Shown: in pieces, positions 1-9,869 of the stretch
Layout: each line of letters opens with the position of its first letter
Position numbering within the stretch: the stretch's first letter is position 1
Assembly (NCBI RefSeq): GCF_014648315.1
Contig: NZ_BMQW01000001.1
Coordinates: 124,001-188,000, forward strand
Direction of reading: 5' to 3'
Length of the DNA stretch: 64,000 nucleotides
From: Shewanella ulleungensis
Lineage (GTDB): Bacteria; Pseudomonadota; Gammaproteobacteria; Enterobacterales; Shewanellaceae
Notes under the pieces: model-generated
What the model was told of the DNA's origin: nothing
Seen by the model: only the letters and a program-made list of their open reading frames with translations
Database searches by the model: none
Program-made: the position numbers and the translations under genes

Positions 1-672
1 TTTCGGGATCAACATGGCCTTTGGGAGGAACACCATATTGAAGATGTGGCCACTCCTGAAGGTTATGCTCGTGACATTGATTTGGTAGAGCGTTTTTATA
101 ATACGCGCTGGCAGCAACTACATAGTGGGGATGTAGAACCTAATGCTGCACATGCAGCGTTGGCAAAACTTGAAGATGAATTTGACGGTGAGTTATTAGT
201 TATCACTCAAAATGTCGATGATCTACATGAACGTGCAGGCTCACGCCGTCTATTACACATGCATGGTGAGTTATCAAAAGGTCGCTGCCCGCAATCTTTA
301 CAAACGTTTATATTACGTGAGCCTTTTGGTGTTGATAATTGCTGTACTTGTTGCATTCCTGCTCGGCGATTACGTCCTCATATTGTGTGGTTTGGTGAAA
401 TGCCGTTTGGTATGGATCGAATTCATGATGCGTTAGATCGTTGTGACTTATTTATTGCTATTGGGACTTCTGGTACCGTTTATCCGGCAGCAGGTTTCGT
501 TGATTCAGCAAACCATCATGGCGCACAAACTGTTGAGGTCAACCTTATTGCTGCAGACAGACATAGCCAGTTTCAATATCATTTAACGGGTAATGCTGGG
601 GAAATAGTACCGCAATTAGTTGATCAAATTTTAGCTGGCAAGGTGATTGGCAGTGATAAACCCAATGAATAA
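1..672 (+). CDS. cobB: NAD-dependent protein deacylase CobB (Sir2 family), 5' end outside window
   Basis: Sirtuin that removes acetyl or succinyl groups from protein lysines, consuming NAD+ and releasing nicotinamide; cytoplasmic. The reading frame is open from base 1, beginning mid-protein at residues FRDQHGLWEEH, so the NAD-binding start and real start codon lie upstream. Visible are the TQNVDDLHERAG motif (about 205-240), the catalytic-region HMHGEL, four clustered zinc-type cysteines (one in GRCPQS, others in NCCTCC), HIVWFGEMPFGMD and AIGTSGTVYPAAGF. All match the class III bacterial CobB layout. A GTG at 46 could be mistaken for a start but leaves conserved sirtuin sequence upstream of it. 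The next gene overlaps its stop by 8 nt, suggesting coupled translation. Confidence 0.96.
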   Translation, partial: FRDQHGLWEEHHIEDVATPEGYARDIDLVERFYNTRWQQLHSGDVEPNAAHAALAKLEDEFDGELLVITQNVDDLHERAGSRRLLHMHGELSKGRCPQSLQTFILREPFGVDNCCTCCIPARRLRPHIVWFGEMPFGMDRIHDALDRCDLFIAIGTSGTVYPAAGFVDSANHHGAQTVEVNLIAADRHSQFQYHLTGNAGEIVPQLVDQILAGKVIGSDKPNE

Positions 673-1138
673 TGCTGCAGCCGCTCCGAATCATCCCAAT
701 GTAGCCATTATTATGCGGGGGTTGCCAGGCAGCGGCAAATCATATTGGGTGGAGCAATATCTTCACGCGTTAGGCATTGAACAGTCTTTTCATATTAGGC
801 AGTATGGTTATTTTTCTACTGATGATTATTTTATGCATAATGGTGAATACCAGTTCAATCCGCAAAAATTAGCGCAATATCATCAAGCTAATTTAACGTC
901 ATTCATCAATGCGATGTCTCATAATGAACCGGTTGTTATTTGTGATAATACCAATGTCGCCAAGTGGGAGTTTATGGCCTACGAAGCAGCGGCAAGGGCT
1001 TTAGGTTATCAGGTGAGGGTAGTATTAGTGGGACAGCCAAAAGATGCACAGCACCAGCAGTTATGTGCTGAGCGAAATCGTCATCAGGTGCCGTTAGCCC
1101 ATATTCAGAAAATGGGGCACTTATTCGAAATAGAATAA
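665..1138 (+). CDS. Small P-loop kinase-like ATPase (AAA_33 / polynucleotide-kinase-like)
   Basis: Protein of 157 residues with a Walker A motif (GLPGSGKSYWV) near residue 21. A short segment, VVICDNTNV, resembles the second strand of zeta-toxin or polynucleotide-kinase-like P-loop proteins, and a lid-like ERNRHQVP follows. Related proteins phosphorylate small molecules or nucleic-acid ends, but the substrate here is unknown. I chose the ATG at 665, which overlaps the cobB stop; a TTG at 647 in the same frame adds six residues without support. It ends just before a strong hairpin terminator. The pairing with cobB suggests an NAD- or nucleotide-related role, but that is inference. Confidence 0.85.
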   Translation: MNNAAAAPNHPNVAIIMRGLPGSGKSYWVEQYLHALGIEQSFHIRQYGYFSTDDYFMHNGEYQFNPQKLAQYHQANLTSFINAMSHNEPVVICDNTNVAKWEFMAYEAAARALGYQVRVVLVGQPKDAQHQQLCAERNRHQVPLAHIQKMGHLFEIE

Positions 1139-1152
1139 GCTTGCTGAGAAAA

Positions 1153-1179
1153 TAAAAAGGCGCTAACAGCGCCTTTTTT
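1153..1179. terminator. Bidirectional intrinsic terminator
   Basis: GGCGCTAACAGCGCC-type hairpin flanked by an A-run on the left and a T-run on the right. It lies between two convergent genes (stops at 1138 and 1197), so it can serve both strands. Confidence 0.85.
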
Positions 1180-1196
1180 GTGTCTAACCGTCAGGA

Positions 1197-3293
1197 TTAC
1201 TGGGCGACAGGTGTTGTTAAGTCAATGCTATAGATAGCAAAGCCTGCAACAACATCAGTTGTTAATGGCAATTTAACCATTTTACGTTGTTGTTTTTCAG
1301 CAACAAACTTATCAGCAACTTCACTGTCTTGGGTTTCAAAACGAATATCTAATGCAACAGTGGCATTGTCGATTGTTTTAAAGTCCCAGTTGTAATCTGC
1401 AGATGGGTCAACCATTGCATCATAACCGCCAGTGGCATTAGGTTGTGATTGTTCAGTGATATAAGCAGATAATGCATCACGGTTAGTATCAGGCAGTTCA
1501 AGCACGACATGATCTGAGCCTGTACCTGCAAATGATCCCCCAAATGCACGATAGTTATTTGATGCGACAACAAATGACATTGCTGCTAATTCATCACCTG
1601 TAATAACTGTGCCGTCTGGTGCTGTATATGCTAAGTCAACAATACGATTTGCTTCAGCATTCACGACTGCACAGCTACGGTCAAACTTACTTGGTTGTGT
1701 CACGTCAATTTTATACGTCAAGCCATCGATCACATCGAAGTTATACGTAGGGTGACCGGCACGGTTAATTAAGTTTTGTGGCGTGCTTATCGTTGGATCA
1801 ATTTGGTTAAATTGATTAGCAGAACATTCAAGCCAATCTTTTAACTCTGCCCCAGTCGCTTTAACAGCAACCATAGTATTTGGGTATAAATACAAGTCGG
1901 CAGCGTTTTTGTAAGATAGGTCGCCAGCATCAACTTGAACATATTGGCTTGCATCGCCTTCAGCATAACGTCCACCGGCTTTAAACGGTGCAGATGCAGA
2001 TAAGATAGGTAAGTCTTTTAAATCATCTGTAATTAATGCTTTAACACGGGCAATTTGTGCATTTGATACAATTTGAACAGTTGGATCATCTTGTACTAAA
2101 GTTAAGAAGCTATACATGTCAGAAGCTGCAACGCCGATAGGTTGGCTTACATATTCGATAGTACCGTTATGTTCAACTTCAATAGCATCTCGTAAGTTTG
2201 CTTCACCAGTAACTAATTCAACTTTATTGGTATTGTCGTAGATAGGACGAGCTTTGGCTGTTGATTCATCATGGATTACTGTCCATTTTCCTTCTACTTG
2301 ACGAACGACTAAATCAACCACACCGAGGTTATCTCCCCAACGGCCAGGCATAACAGCAGGTACGCCGTTTAATAAACCTTTGTCTACGTCAGTGTTAGGT
2401 AAATCACTATAAGTTGCAGACGGGAATACAGAGTGGCTGTGACCAAAGAAAATAGCATCGATACCATCAACGTTAGTCAATGCATATGTTGCGTTTTCTG
2501 CCCATGGGTCACCAGGATTTTCGCTTGAGCCTATGCCAGAATGCGGAATAGCTAAAATAATATCCGCGCCTTCTGCTTTCATTTGTGGCACAAATTTATT
2601 CGCCGCTTGAACAATACCTAAGACTTCAACTTTACCGTCTAAATTTGCTTTGTCCCATTGTAAAATCTGTGGTGGAACAAAACCAATATAACCAATTTTA
2701 ATTGTGTGTTCATTACCCTCTACGTCCGTAACGACTTTATCTTTGATAATATATGGCGTGAACATGTTTTCATTAAATAATATATTATCCCAACACCCAT
2801 CTTTGTCAGCACAAATAACGTTAGCATTAATGTAAGGGAAGTTTGCACCGTCTAACGATTGCTCTAGGAATGATAAGCCATAGTTAAATTCATGGTTACC
2901 AATATTACCAACTTCATAGTCAAGCGTATTCATCGCTTTGTAAACTGGGTGAGTATCGGTAAGCATGTTGCTTTCAGTTTTGAATTTATTGGCAATATAG
3001 TCTCCCATAGGGCTACCTTGTAATAAATCACCGTTATCAACCAATACTGAGTTTGTTACTTCTGCACGAGCCGCATTAATTAAGCTAGCAGTACGCACTA
3101 GACCAATGGTTTTGTCTTCTTTACCAGAATAATAGTTATAATCCATCATATTGGTATGTAAATCAGTGGTTTCCATTACACGCAGTTTAATGTCTGCTGC
3201 CACTGTCTCTTTATTATCATCATTATCTGAACCGCAACCGCCTAGTCCCAGTGCGCCAGCGATAACAACAGCAAGTATTTTTTTATTTAACAT
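1197..3293 (-). CDS. cpdB: 2',3'-cyclic-nucleotide 2'-phosphodiesterase/3'-nucleotidase, lipoprotein
   Basis: Surface or periplasmic nucleotide scavenger: hydrolyses 2',3'-cyclic nucleotides and 3'-nucleotides to nucleoside and phosphate. The 698-residue protein begins with a lipoprotein signal (LGLGGC, lipidated Cys near residue 20). The calcineurin-like metallophosphatase domain shows METTDLHTNMMDY, DNGDLLQGSP, GNIGNHEFNYG, AIPHSGIG and GHSHSVFP. The C-terminal 5'-nucleotidase domain contains ASNNYRAFGG. E. coli CpdB is periplasmic and somewhat shorter; the lipobox here suggests membrane anchoring. The ATG at 3293 is preceded by AGAGAG; an upstream in-frame start at 3326 would bury the signal peptide. 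A second nucleotidase lipoprotein occurs at 29.6 kb. Confidence 0.93.
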   Translation of the reverse strand: MLNKKILAVVIAGALGLGGCGSDNDDNKETVAADIKLRVMETTDLHTNMMDYNYYSGKEDKTIGLVRTASLINAARAEVTNSVLVDNGDLLQGSPMGDYIANKFKTESNMLTDTHPVYKAMNTLDYEVGNIGNHEFNYGLSFLEQSLDGANFPYINANVICADKDGCWDNILFNENMFTPYIIKDKVVTDVEGNEHTIKIGYIGFVPPQILQWDKANLDGKVEVLGIVQAANKFVPQMKAEGADIILAIPHSGIGSSENPGDPWAENATYALTNVDGIDAIFFGHSHSVFPSATYSDLPNTDVDKGLLNGVPAVMPGRWGDNLGVVDLVVRQVEGKWTVIHDESTAKARPIYDNTNKVELVTGEANLRDAIEVEHNGTIEYVSQPIGVAASDMYSFLTLVQDDPTVQIVSNAQIARVKALITDDLKDLPILSASAPFKAGGRYAEGDASQYVQVDAGDLSYKNAADLYLYPNTMVAVKATGAELKDWLECSANQFNQIDPTISTPQNLINRAGHPTYNFDVIDGLTYKIDVTQPSKFDRSCAVVNAEANRIVDLAYTAPDGTVITGDELAAMSFVVASNNYRAFGGSFAGTGSDHVVLELPDTNRDALSAYITEQSQPNATGGYDAMVDPSADYNWDFKTIDNATVALDIRFETQDSEVADKFVAEKQQRKMVKLPLTTDVVAGFAIYSIDLTTPVAQ

Positions 3294-3704
3294 AATTATC
3301 TCTCTGTTTATTTGACCCCAGGGCATATTGTTTGCCCCTAACGTAGCGTTAACATTATTTACCTATTTTGATAATAAAATGAAAACACGGTCGTGATTAT
3401 AAGCATAATAAGTGAATGAATTGTGATGAAACACTAAGTTTATTTGTTCAATAAGTGAGTTTGCGCAATAATTAAGCGTATTTACCGATAAATAATACTT
3501 ATAACTGAGTTTGTGCTACGAAGTGAAATATTAGTAAAGTGAAAGGTATGTTTAATATTCATAGTTTTATATGAATATGGTTTGTTATTCTTGCATTAAC
3601 CAGTATTTTAAAAGGGTTGAATATATATTCAGTTTATTTGTTATTATATTCGCAATGATATTATCTCAATTGCGAATATAATTATGGCTTTTTTGATGAT
3701 CCTA
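3294..3704. other. Gene-free spacer between cpdB and dcp
   Basis: About 410 AT-rich bases holding the cpdB upstream region and the region downstream of dcp. The one clear structure is a perfect inverted repeat at 3643-3682. No supported ORF or RNA gene. Confidence 0.6.
3643..3682. repeat. 14-bp perfect inverted repeat downstream of dcp
   Basis: Arms 3643-3656 (ATTATATTCGCAAT) and 3669-3682 are exact reverse complements, separated by 12 nt. It sits 22 nt past the dcp stop, where a terminator would be expected, but the minus-strand side has no T-run. It may be a factor-assisted terminator, an mRNA-stabilising hairpin or a protein-binding palindrome. Confidence 0.7.
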
Positions 3705-5877
3705 TTATTTTAAAAAACCTCTACTACGTAACAAGGGTTCTATTTCTGGCTCTTTGCCTCTAAATTGTCGATATAATGTCATAGGGTCGTTACTTCCTCC
3801 TTTTGAGAGTATATTGTCGCGAAAACTTTGAGCTGTCTTTGGATCGAAAATGCCGTTTTCTTTAAAGGCTTCAAAAGCATCAACCCCTAAAATATCAGCC
3901 CAAAGATAGCTGTAATATCCAGCCGAATATCTACCTGCAAAAATATGAGAGAAATATGAGCTGCGATATCGTGGGGCGATTTCATTAATTAAATCCATTT
4001 TATTCAATGACGCCGCTTCAAATTCAGCGGCATCGCGAATAGTACTGTCTTCAAGTGAGTGCCAGTCAAGATCTAGGTAGGTTGCCGCCATGTATTCAAC
4101 GGTATAAAAGCCTTGGTTGAACTTACTTGCATCTTGAATTTTTTCAATTAACGAGTGTGGGATCACTTCACCTGTTTGATAATGCCGCGCAAACTGAGCG
4201 AGCACTTCTGGTTGTGTCATCCAGTTTTCCATTACTTGTGAGGGAAACTCGACATAGTCACGAGGTACAGCCGTACCCGACTGTGAACGATAAGTCACAT
4301 CCGACAACATACCATGTAAAGCGTGGCCAAACTCATGGAATAGGGTTTTCGCTTGTTCAAAAGTGAGTAGTGCGGGTTCGTTACCAGCTGGGCGTGGATA
4401 ATTGAGGACATTAACAACAATGGGCATCGATTTTACGCCATTCATATTATATTGTTGTCGATATACATTCATCCAAGCTCCGCTACGTTTACTTTGACGG
4501 ACAAAATAATCTCCCATAAACACGGCCAATAAACTGCCGTCTTTATCGTAGACTTCCCAGGTGCGAACATCAGGATGGTATTTGGGTAGATCATCTCGTT
4601 CTTTTAATGAGATGCCGTAAAGACGATTAGCAGTATAAAATACGCCTTTTAAGGTACTTTCTAAGGAGAAATATGGTTTAGTTTGTTCTTCATTGAAACT
4701 ATATTTAGTGACGCGGATCTTGTCTGAGTAATACCACCAATCCCATGGTTGTATAGTGATATCAGCTCCTTGAGCATCGACTAGTGCTTGCATATCGCTC
4801 ACTTCACTTTTAGCTTTACTCAATGCAGCAGGCCAGATTTTATTAAGTAATTTATACACATTTTCTGGGGTTTGCGCTGTCCGTTCTTCTAGAACAAAAT
4901 GCGCATAACTTTGGTAACCCATTAGTTTAGCCAGGTCTGCACGTAATGCGGCAATCTCAGCTAAAATGACTTTGTTATCATACTTATTATCATGATTTGC
5001 TTTTGAAATATAAGCGTTGAAAATCGTTTCACGTAACTGCCGGTTATCTGCATAGGTTAAAAATGGTGTAATAGAAGGACGATTAGTTGTGAAAACCCAT
5101 TTGCCAGGATAGCCAAGACGAGTAGCTTTTCGTGCTGCAGTGTCGATAACATCTTGAGGGAGTCCAGATAATTGCTCTGGTTTATTAAGAATGAGTTCAA
5201 AATCATTCGTTTCTGCAAGTAAGTTATTACCAAATGTAAGATTCAATTTACTAATTTTTTCATTCAACTCGCGTAACTTGTTTTTATCTTCGGTAGATAA
5301 ATTAGCTCCACCTCGAGTGAAAGCTAGGTAAGTATCCTGCAACAGTTTAGTTTCAGCTGTATTAAGCAATAATGTATCTTTTTGGTCATATACCGTTTTT
5401 ACTCTTTGGAATAATGTGTCATTAAGATAAATGTCATCTTTTGAACCAGACAATTTAGGTGCGATTTTCTTTGATATTGTTTGCAGTGTATTACTGGTAT
5501 CAGCACTGGTTAAGTTAAAAAAGACATGGGTGACTTTTGACAGTAAATCGCCAGAAAATTCTATCGCTTCAATGGTATTAGCAAATGTAGGGGGCTTGCT
5601 TGTTATTGGCAATTAACGAGATTTGTTGCTGTAATTCGGCAATTCCTGCTTCAAATGCGGGGAGGTAATCTTCTGAGGTAATATTTGCAAAATCAGGGAT
5701 TTGATAGACGGTGTTATAGGGAGCAAAAAAAGGATTATCTGGGTTTTGTTGTATGATTTGTTCTGCTGTTAGTGGTGTTTCTACTATTACTGTTTGAGGT
5801 CGATTTATTGAACATGCATTGAGGGTCAATACAATTATAATGCTACTTAAAAGTGGTTTAAGGGGTAAACCCGGCAT
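3705..5877 (-). pseudogene. dcp: Peptidyl-dipeptidase Dcp (M3 metallopeptidase), frameshifted
   Basis: Dcp-type zinc oligopeptidases remove C-terminal dipeptides from short peptides. The gene is split into a 5' frame (5877 down to about 5581) with a lipoprotein signal (VLTLNAC) and the N-terminal M3 region, and a 3' frame (about 5612 down to 3705) carrying the zinc site HEFGHALHG near 4323-4337 and the normal C-terminus. The break is at a run of five G at 5590-5594 (five C on the coding strand). Removing one base joins NNKQAP to TFANTIEAIEFSG and gives a normal protein of about 723 residues. The 5877 ATG has an AAGGA site 6 nt upstream. Either a true recent mutation or a homopolymer sequencing error; the rest of the gene shows no decay. 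Confidence 0.85.
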
Positions 5878-6024
5878 ATGATTTCCTTTTCTTTTTAGTT
5901 ATATACTCAAATAAGTAATAAAGTGCTGTTAATTTAATCGTTTGAATTGTTCTCGACATCATATTCTACCTGTCTGGGTGTAAAGGTTATTAATGAGACT
6001 GTAAAGATTGTCATTAGTTTGTAA

Positions 6025-6060
6025 CAAAAAAGCCGAGTAACCATTTGGTTCCTCGGCTTT
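6025..6060 (-). terminator. Intrinsic terminator of the receptor-porin-binding-protein operon
   Basis: Stem AAAGCCGAG...CTCGGCTTT with one internal mismatch, followed on the minus strand by a run of six T. It lies 38 nt beyond the stop at 6098. Confidence 0.85.
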
Positions 6061-6097
6061 ACATAACGTAATTAAAAAGTAAATTATTAACTCGTTA

Positions 6098-6493
6098 TTA
6101 TGGTTTTAGAATCACTTTTACCGTTGCATCTACGTCAGCTTCATCAATATAACCAATCGCATTTGGGTTACTGGCTACCGCTGACTTCATTGCTGCTGCG
6201 TTTGGTACTGTTGCAGGTGGGTTACCTTTGCCGGTAAAGACCTGCTTAGACCAAAACGCTTTTAGTTGGGCGTCTGATTTACCCGTTACGGCTTGGTGAA
6301 ATTCACTGCGTGTGGCATTGCCTTCTTCAAGTTCATAAACGACCACAGATGAGTCGCCTTTGCCTAAAAAGGCTTTTTTTGCATCACTTGCTGACATATC
6401 GCCAGAAGCGGTATTGCCAATAACCACTACCGCAGCGTTTGCTGAAACAATGGCCGATAAACTTAGAGCTAGTACACTGAATAACGTTTTCAT
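6098..6493 (-). CDS. Small periplasmic phosphate-binding-like protein
   Basis: Protein of 131 residues with a signal peptide (cleavage after SANA, about residue 20). It contains a single-lobe PstS-like fold segment: VVIGNTASGDMSASDAKKAFLGK, FWSKQVFTGKGNPPA and NPNAIGYIDEADVD, typical of phosphate-ABC-transporter substrate-binding-like proteins (PBP-like domain). It is about half the length of a true PstS, so it is probably an accessory binder or sensor rather than a full transport receptor. It lies 11 nt after a porin gene and shares its operon with a chemoreceptor. No ABC permease or ATPase genes are adjacent. Confidence 0.85.
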   Translation of the reverse strand: MKTLFSVLALSLSAIVSANAAVVVIGNTASGDMSASDAKKAFLGKGDSSVVVYELEEGNATRSEFHQAVTGKSDAQLKAFWSKQVFTGKGNPPATVPNAAAMKSAVASNPNAIGYIDEADVDATVKVILKP

Positions 6494-6504
6494 TTCGACA
6501 CTCC

Positions 6505-7728
6505 TTAGAATACTGCGTCAAATTTAACGGTGTAAATCAAGGTGTCATCGTAAGTGAATTGACCAGTTGTTGTGTCCATGCTGTTATTAATGAATCCGCC
6601 TGAGGTGTCGCCAAAATCATCCGCATAGGTAATGTCAAATTTTACCGCGACATTATCAATCGCATCCCAGCGTAACCCTAGGCTGTATGCCATACGTTCA
6701 GCATTAAAGGCAATCATTTGAATTGCGGCAGCTTGTGATACAGGTAAACGCTCGTCATTATCCTGAGTTTTCATGTATGCCACAGTAACATAAGGCGTAA
6801 ATTCTTTAATGCGGTAACCCAGAGTTAAATAACCTGAATCAGTATCAGGGTAGGCGGCATCAATCTCTGAGCGAGTCCATTCGGTAATGGCGATCATTTC
6901 GCCGTTATCGTAACTTGCACCAATACCTACGAATGAACCTTTTTCATCATCAATATCAAGTACAGTGTATTTTGCATCTGTGTTGACGTTAGTGGCTAAT
7001 TCAACTTCAAGTTCGTCTACCACCGGACCATCCAGTTGCGCTTGTGCGTAGACAGCACGTAGTGTCCAAACTTCGTCAGTCCAACTTACGTTAGCACCCA
7101 TTAAGTTCGTCAGTTTTACTGCTGAGTTTTTAACGTCAGATTCACCACCAAATGCTTGCATTGTTAACGTTGAATCATCGTAATCGACATCATATGACAC
7201 GCCCGCACCAGTATAAGATGAGAATGGAATTGTGCCGTAAACTTCTTGAGGTGGACGAGCAAAAGGCTGTGCATATCCCACATCTAAATAGTCAGAATAC
7301 ATGAACAAAGGTACGCGCAGTTTACCACCACGTACTTTCACGCCATTCTCAAAACGATGCGATAAGTAAGCCCATTCAGCTTCTACTTCCCAGTCGTATT
7401 TACCACGCATCATTAGCTGTAAAACTGCCTGTGTACGGTCTGTAATATTAAATGTACCTTGAAAACCTAATTTACTGTCTTCGCTGAAATTAGCACTCGA
7501 GTCTGCATTGTTATAACCAGCGTCATTGTCTGAGCTAATATAAGCACCACTGATGAAGCCATTGAATTGGACTTTATCAGCAAGGCTAGCATTTTGCTGT
7601 GACTGTAACGTTTGAACCTGCTGTTCTAGCTTGGCGATTTTAGCATCTGCAGCTTCGTCAGACAGGGCAATGCTCGGTGCCATTGCGATTGAAATTGCAA
7701 TTGGCAACGCTTTCAAATTAAATTTCAT
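6505..7728 (-). CDS. Outer-membrane porin (phosphate-porin-like)
   Basis: Protein of 407 residues: signal peptide (SIALS, about residue 23), a short coiled coil (AKIAKLEQQVQTLQSQQ, residues 27-45), then an extended beta-barrel ending in aromatic phenylalanine (DAVF), the usual outer-membrane assembly signal. Alternating polar and hydrophobic strands run throughout. The N-terminal coiled coil followed by a barrel is the layout of OprP/OprO-like and DcaP-like trimeric porins. Substrate not provable from sequence; the adjacent phosphate-binding-like gene suggests phosphate or another small anion. Part of an apparent operon with the MCP upstream (76 nt) and the binding protein downstream (11 nt). 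Confidence 0.88.
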   Translation of the reverse strand: MKFNLKALPIAISIAMAPSIALSDEAADAKIAKLEQQVQTLQSQQNASLADKVQFNGFISGAYISSDNDAGYNNADSSANFSEDSKLGFQGTFNITDRTQAVLQLMMRGKYDWEVEAEWAYLSHRFENGVKVRGGKLRVPLFMYSDYLDVGYAQPFARPPQEVYGTIPFSSYTGAGVSYDVDYDDSTLTMQAFGGESDVKNSAVKLTNLMGANVSWTDEVWTLRAVYAQAQLDGPVVDELEVELATNVNTDAKYTVLDIDDEKGSFVGIGASYDNGEMIAITEWTRSEIDAAYPDTDSGYLTLGYRIKEFTPYVTVAYMKTQDNDERLPVSQAAAIQMIAFNAERMAYSLGLRWDAIDNVAVKFDITYADDFGDTSGGFINNSMDTTTGQFTYDDTLIYTVKFDAVF

Positions 7729-7804
7729 GTTGTCACTCCTGGTTATTACTCATCATTCGCCCAATGGGCTCATTTTTATAATAGATATTGCCGATACAAC
7801 ACAC

Positions 7805-9421
7805 TCAAACCTTAAATTGGTTTGTAATGGATTGCAGTTTTTCACTAATATTTTGAATATCGACGCTTATTCCGCCCATATCCGTTGTAGTCGCCCTGAC
7901 TTTTTGTGCGCCGCTTTCCATTTCTGCCACATATTGCTGTATTAATACTGATGTATTATGTTGCTCCTCTGTAGCTGCAGCAATTTGATCATTGACTTCA
8001 GATATCGCGCTGACCTTCCTGGTTATGCTCGTGAGTGCTTCACCTGCTGTTGAAGTCGATTGAACTCCTTTATCAGCTGTTTCTATGCCGCGCTGCATCG
8101 CATCAACCGCTTGCTTAGAAGTGGTTGTCAGTTCTTTTAATACTTTTTGAATTTCTTGAGTTGATGTTTGTGTGCGTGAAGCAAGTGTTCTTACTTCATC
8201 GGCTACAACTGCAAATCCTCTCCCGTGTTCACCTGCTCTTGCCGCTTCAATTGCTGCATTTAATGCTAATAAGTTCGTTTGGTCAGCAATACTGCGTATG
8301 GTGTCAAGGATGCCATTGACCTTGTGAGTAAAGGTATCTAGTTGATTAACCACAACTGCGGTAGTTTGTACTTCTTCTGCTAAAGTTTTAATGGTGTTAA
8401 CTGCATCATTTACAATCACAAAGCCTTTCTTAGCTTCTGTATTGGCATTTTCTGCTTCTAATGCTGCACTTGATGCGTACTCAGCAATATGGGTAACGCT
8501 CACAAACATTTCTTTCATCGCATGAGATATTTGCTCTATCGCTGCATTTTGCTGCTCAACATTACGCTCACTTTGCTGACTACCATTTAATAAACCAATA
8601 GCAACTTCGTTTAAATGTTCGGTCGTATTCTTTGTATCGGCAATTGATGATTGAAGTTTAGTTATAAATTGATTAAACCAATAAACCAGTTCTGCAATTT
8701 CATCTTTCCCTCGATATTGTATCCGTGAACGTAAATCACCTTCACCTTCAGAAATGTTTCTTAATGACTGAGTTACATTATCAATAGTACTGATTATAGA
8801 GCTATTAACTAATAGCCCGAATGCTATCATGACAACTGTCGCGACTATGCCGACAATTAACACACTGTTTTCGGCCTGTTCGGTACTGGTTATTGTTGTT
8901 TGGATCTGCTGTTCAAACTCCTGAGAATAGGCTTGTTTTTTTTCGGCAAACTGTTTGAGTAAAGATTGATAGCGTTTGGCGTTATCAGCTGCTTGAACTT
9001 GAATTTTATTAAAGTCGACATCATCCTTAATAAACTCAGCAGCTAAGCTTATGGCATTTTCATGATAAAGGGTTAAATCGCGTTTTTGTTGTTGAACATA
9101 GTTAACTTCTGTTGGCAGTAATATTGCCAACTCAGTTAAATTGTCAGTAATTTGCTTAACCATTGTTGCAGCTACATCTAAGCTGTCTTCTTCGCCTGTG
9201 GTAATAGCAGACTGAATGGTTTGATCTAGTTGTAATAATAAGCCTTGGTTAACTGTTGCAATATTAAGCGCAGGGTAGAGTTGGTTTTGAAGTCCATTTA
9301 ATCGTTGTGCATTGTCTTCGCCTGTTTGGTCGTTAATGATTAACGAAATCACGAACGAGACAATGGCAACAAATGTGAGCAGGGCAATTCTATGCCTGAT
9401 TTTTAAATTAGTTAGCTGCAT
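7805..9421 (-). CDS. Methyl-accepting chemotaxis protein
   Basis: Transmembrane chemoreceptor of 538 residues that relays a periplasmic stimulus to CheA/CheW. TM1 at about residues 12-30, a mostly helical periplasmic sensor (about 31-180) resembling a four-helix bundle, TM2 near 185-207, a HAMP linker, and a long cytoplasmic coiled coil whose conserved tip reads [41 protein letters not shown], the invariant signalling hairpin. No C-terminal CheR/CheB pentapeptide; it ends TNQFKV. First gene of the MCP-porin-binding-protein cluster, so the ligand may be what the porin admits (inference). Confidence 0.95.
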   Translation of the reverse strand: MQLTNLKIRHRIALLTFVAIVSFVISLIINDQTGEDNAQRLNGLQNQLYPALNIATVNQGLLLQLDQTIQSAITTGEEDSLDVAATMVKQITDNLTELAILLPTEVNYVQQQKRDLTLYHENAISLAAEFIKDDVDFNKIQVQAADNAKRYQSLLKQFAEKKQAYSQEFEQQIQTTITSTEQAENSVLIVGIVATVVMIAFGLLVNSSIISTIDNVTQSLRNISEGEGDLRSRIQYRGKDEIAELVYWFNQFITKLQSSIADTKNTTEHLNEVAIGLLNGSQQSERNVEQQNAAIEQISHAMKEMFVSVTHIAEYASSAALEAENANTEAKKGFVIVNDAVNTIKTLAEEVQTTAVVVNQLDTFTHKVNGILDTIRSIADQTNLLALNAAIEAARAGEHGRGFAVVADEVRTLASRTQTSTQEIQKVLKELTTTSKQAVDAMQRGIETADKGVQSTSTAGEALTSITRKVSAISEVNDQIAAATEEQHNTSVLIQQYVAEMESGAQKVRATTTDMGGISVDIQNISEKLQSITNQFKV

Positions 9422-9869
9422 AGTACCTTTTCATATCAAGTTGAAAACAAGTTAATAATAACATTTTAAGTATAGTGATGAAATTACTAATAAAAAGCCT
9501 ACATTTATTACATGTTTATCCTTGTATTAAAGTATGGGCTGTTATTTTAAGAATGCAATTAACCATTGTTTTAAAATTTGACTGATGCAAGTTGAAATAG
9601 ATATTAGATTTTTCTAATGCTATGAATATATTAAGATTTATTTGGGCATCAAATGCGAATTAGTATGTTATTTTTTATGTGTTGTTTAACTGAGGGTGTG
9701 AGTTGAGATAACTGCAGAGTAAAAAATAATTTTTCAACAAAAAATATCAATCGTTCAATTATAACATTTAGTTTGTTTGTTATGGTATTTAAATCTTAAT
9801 AATTAATAATGGCGACTTTACAATAAAGTCGCCATTAGAGTAGGTGTTATTTAACAGCAATACATATAT
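9422..9869. other. AT-rich spacer between chemoreceptor and ggt
   Basis: About 450 bases. Holds the upstream region of the chemoreceptor operon and, at its right end, the hairpin at 9808-9836. No supported ORF, promoter motif or RNA gene. Confidence 0.55.
9808..9836 (-). terminator. Hairpin terminator after ggt
   Basis: Perfect 13-bp stem (AATGGCGACTTTA and its complement) with a 3-nt loop, 33 nt past the ggt stop. The following minus-strand sequence is AT-rich but has no long T-run. Confidence 0.65.

Noticed and set aside
3327..3640. Possible small RNA or second promoter upstream of cpdB
   Set aside because: Only AT-rich sequence without hairpin, terminator or conserved promoter hexamers I could defend.
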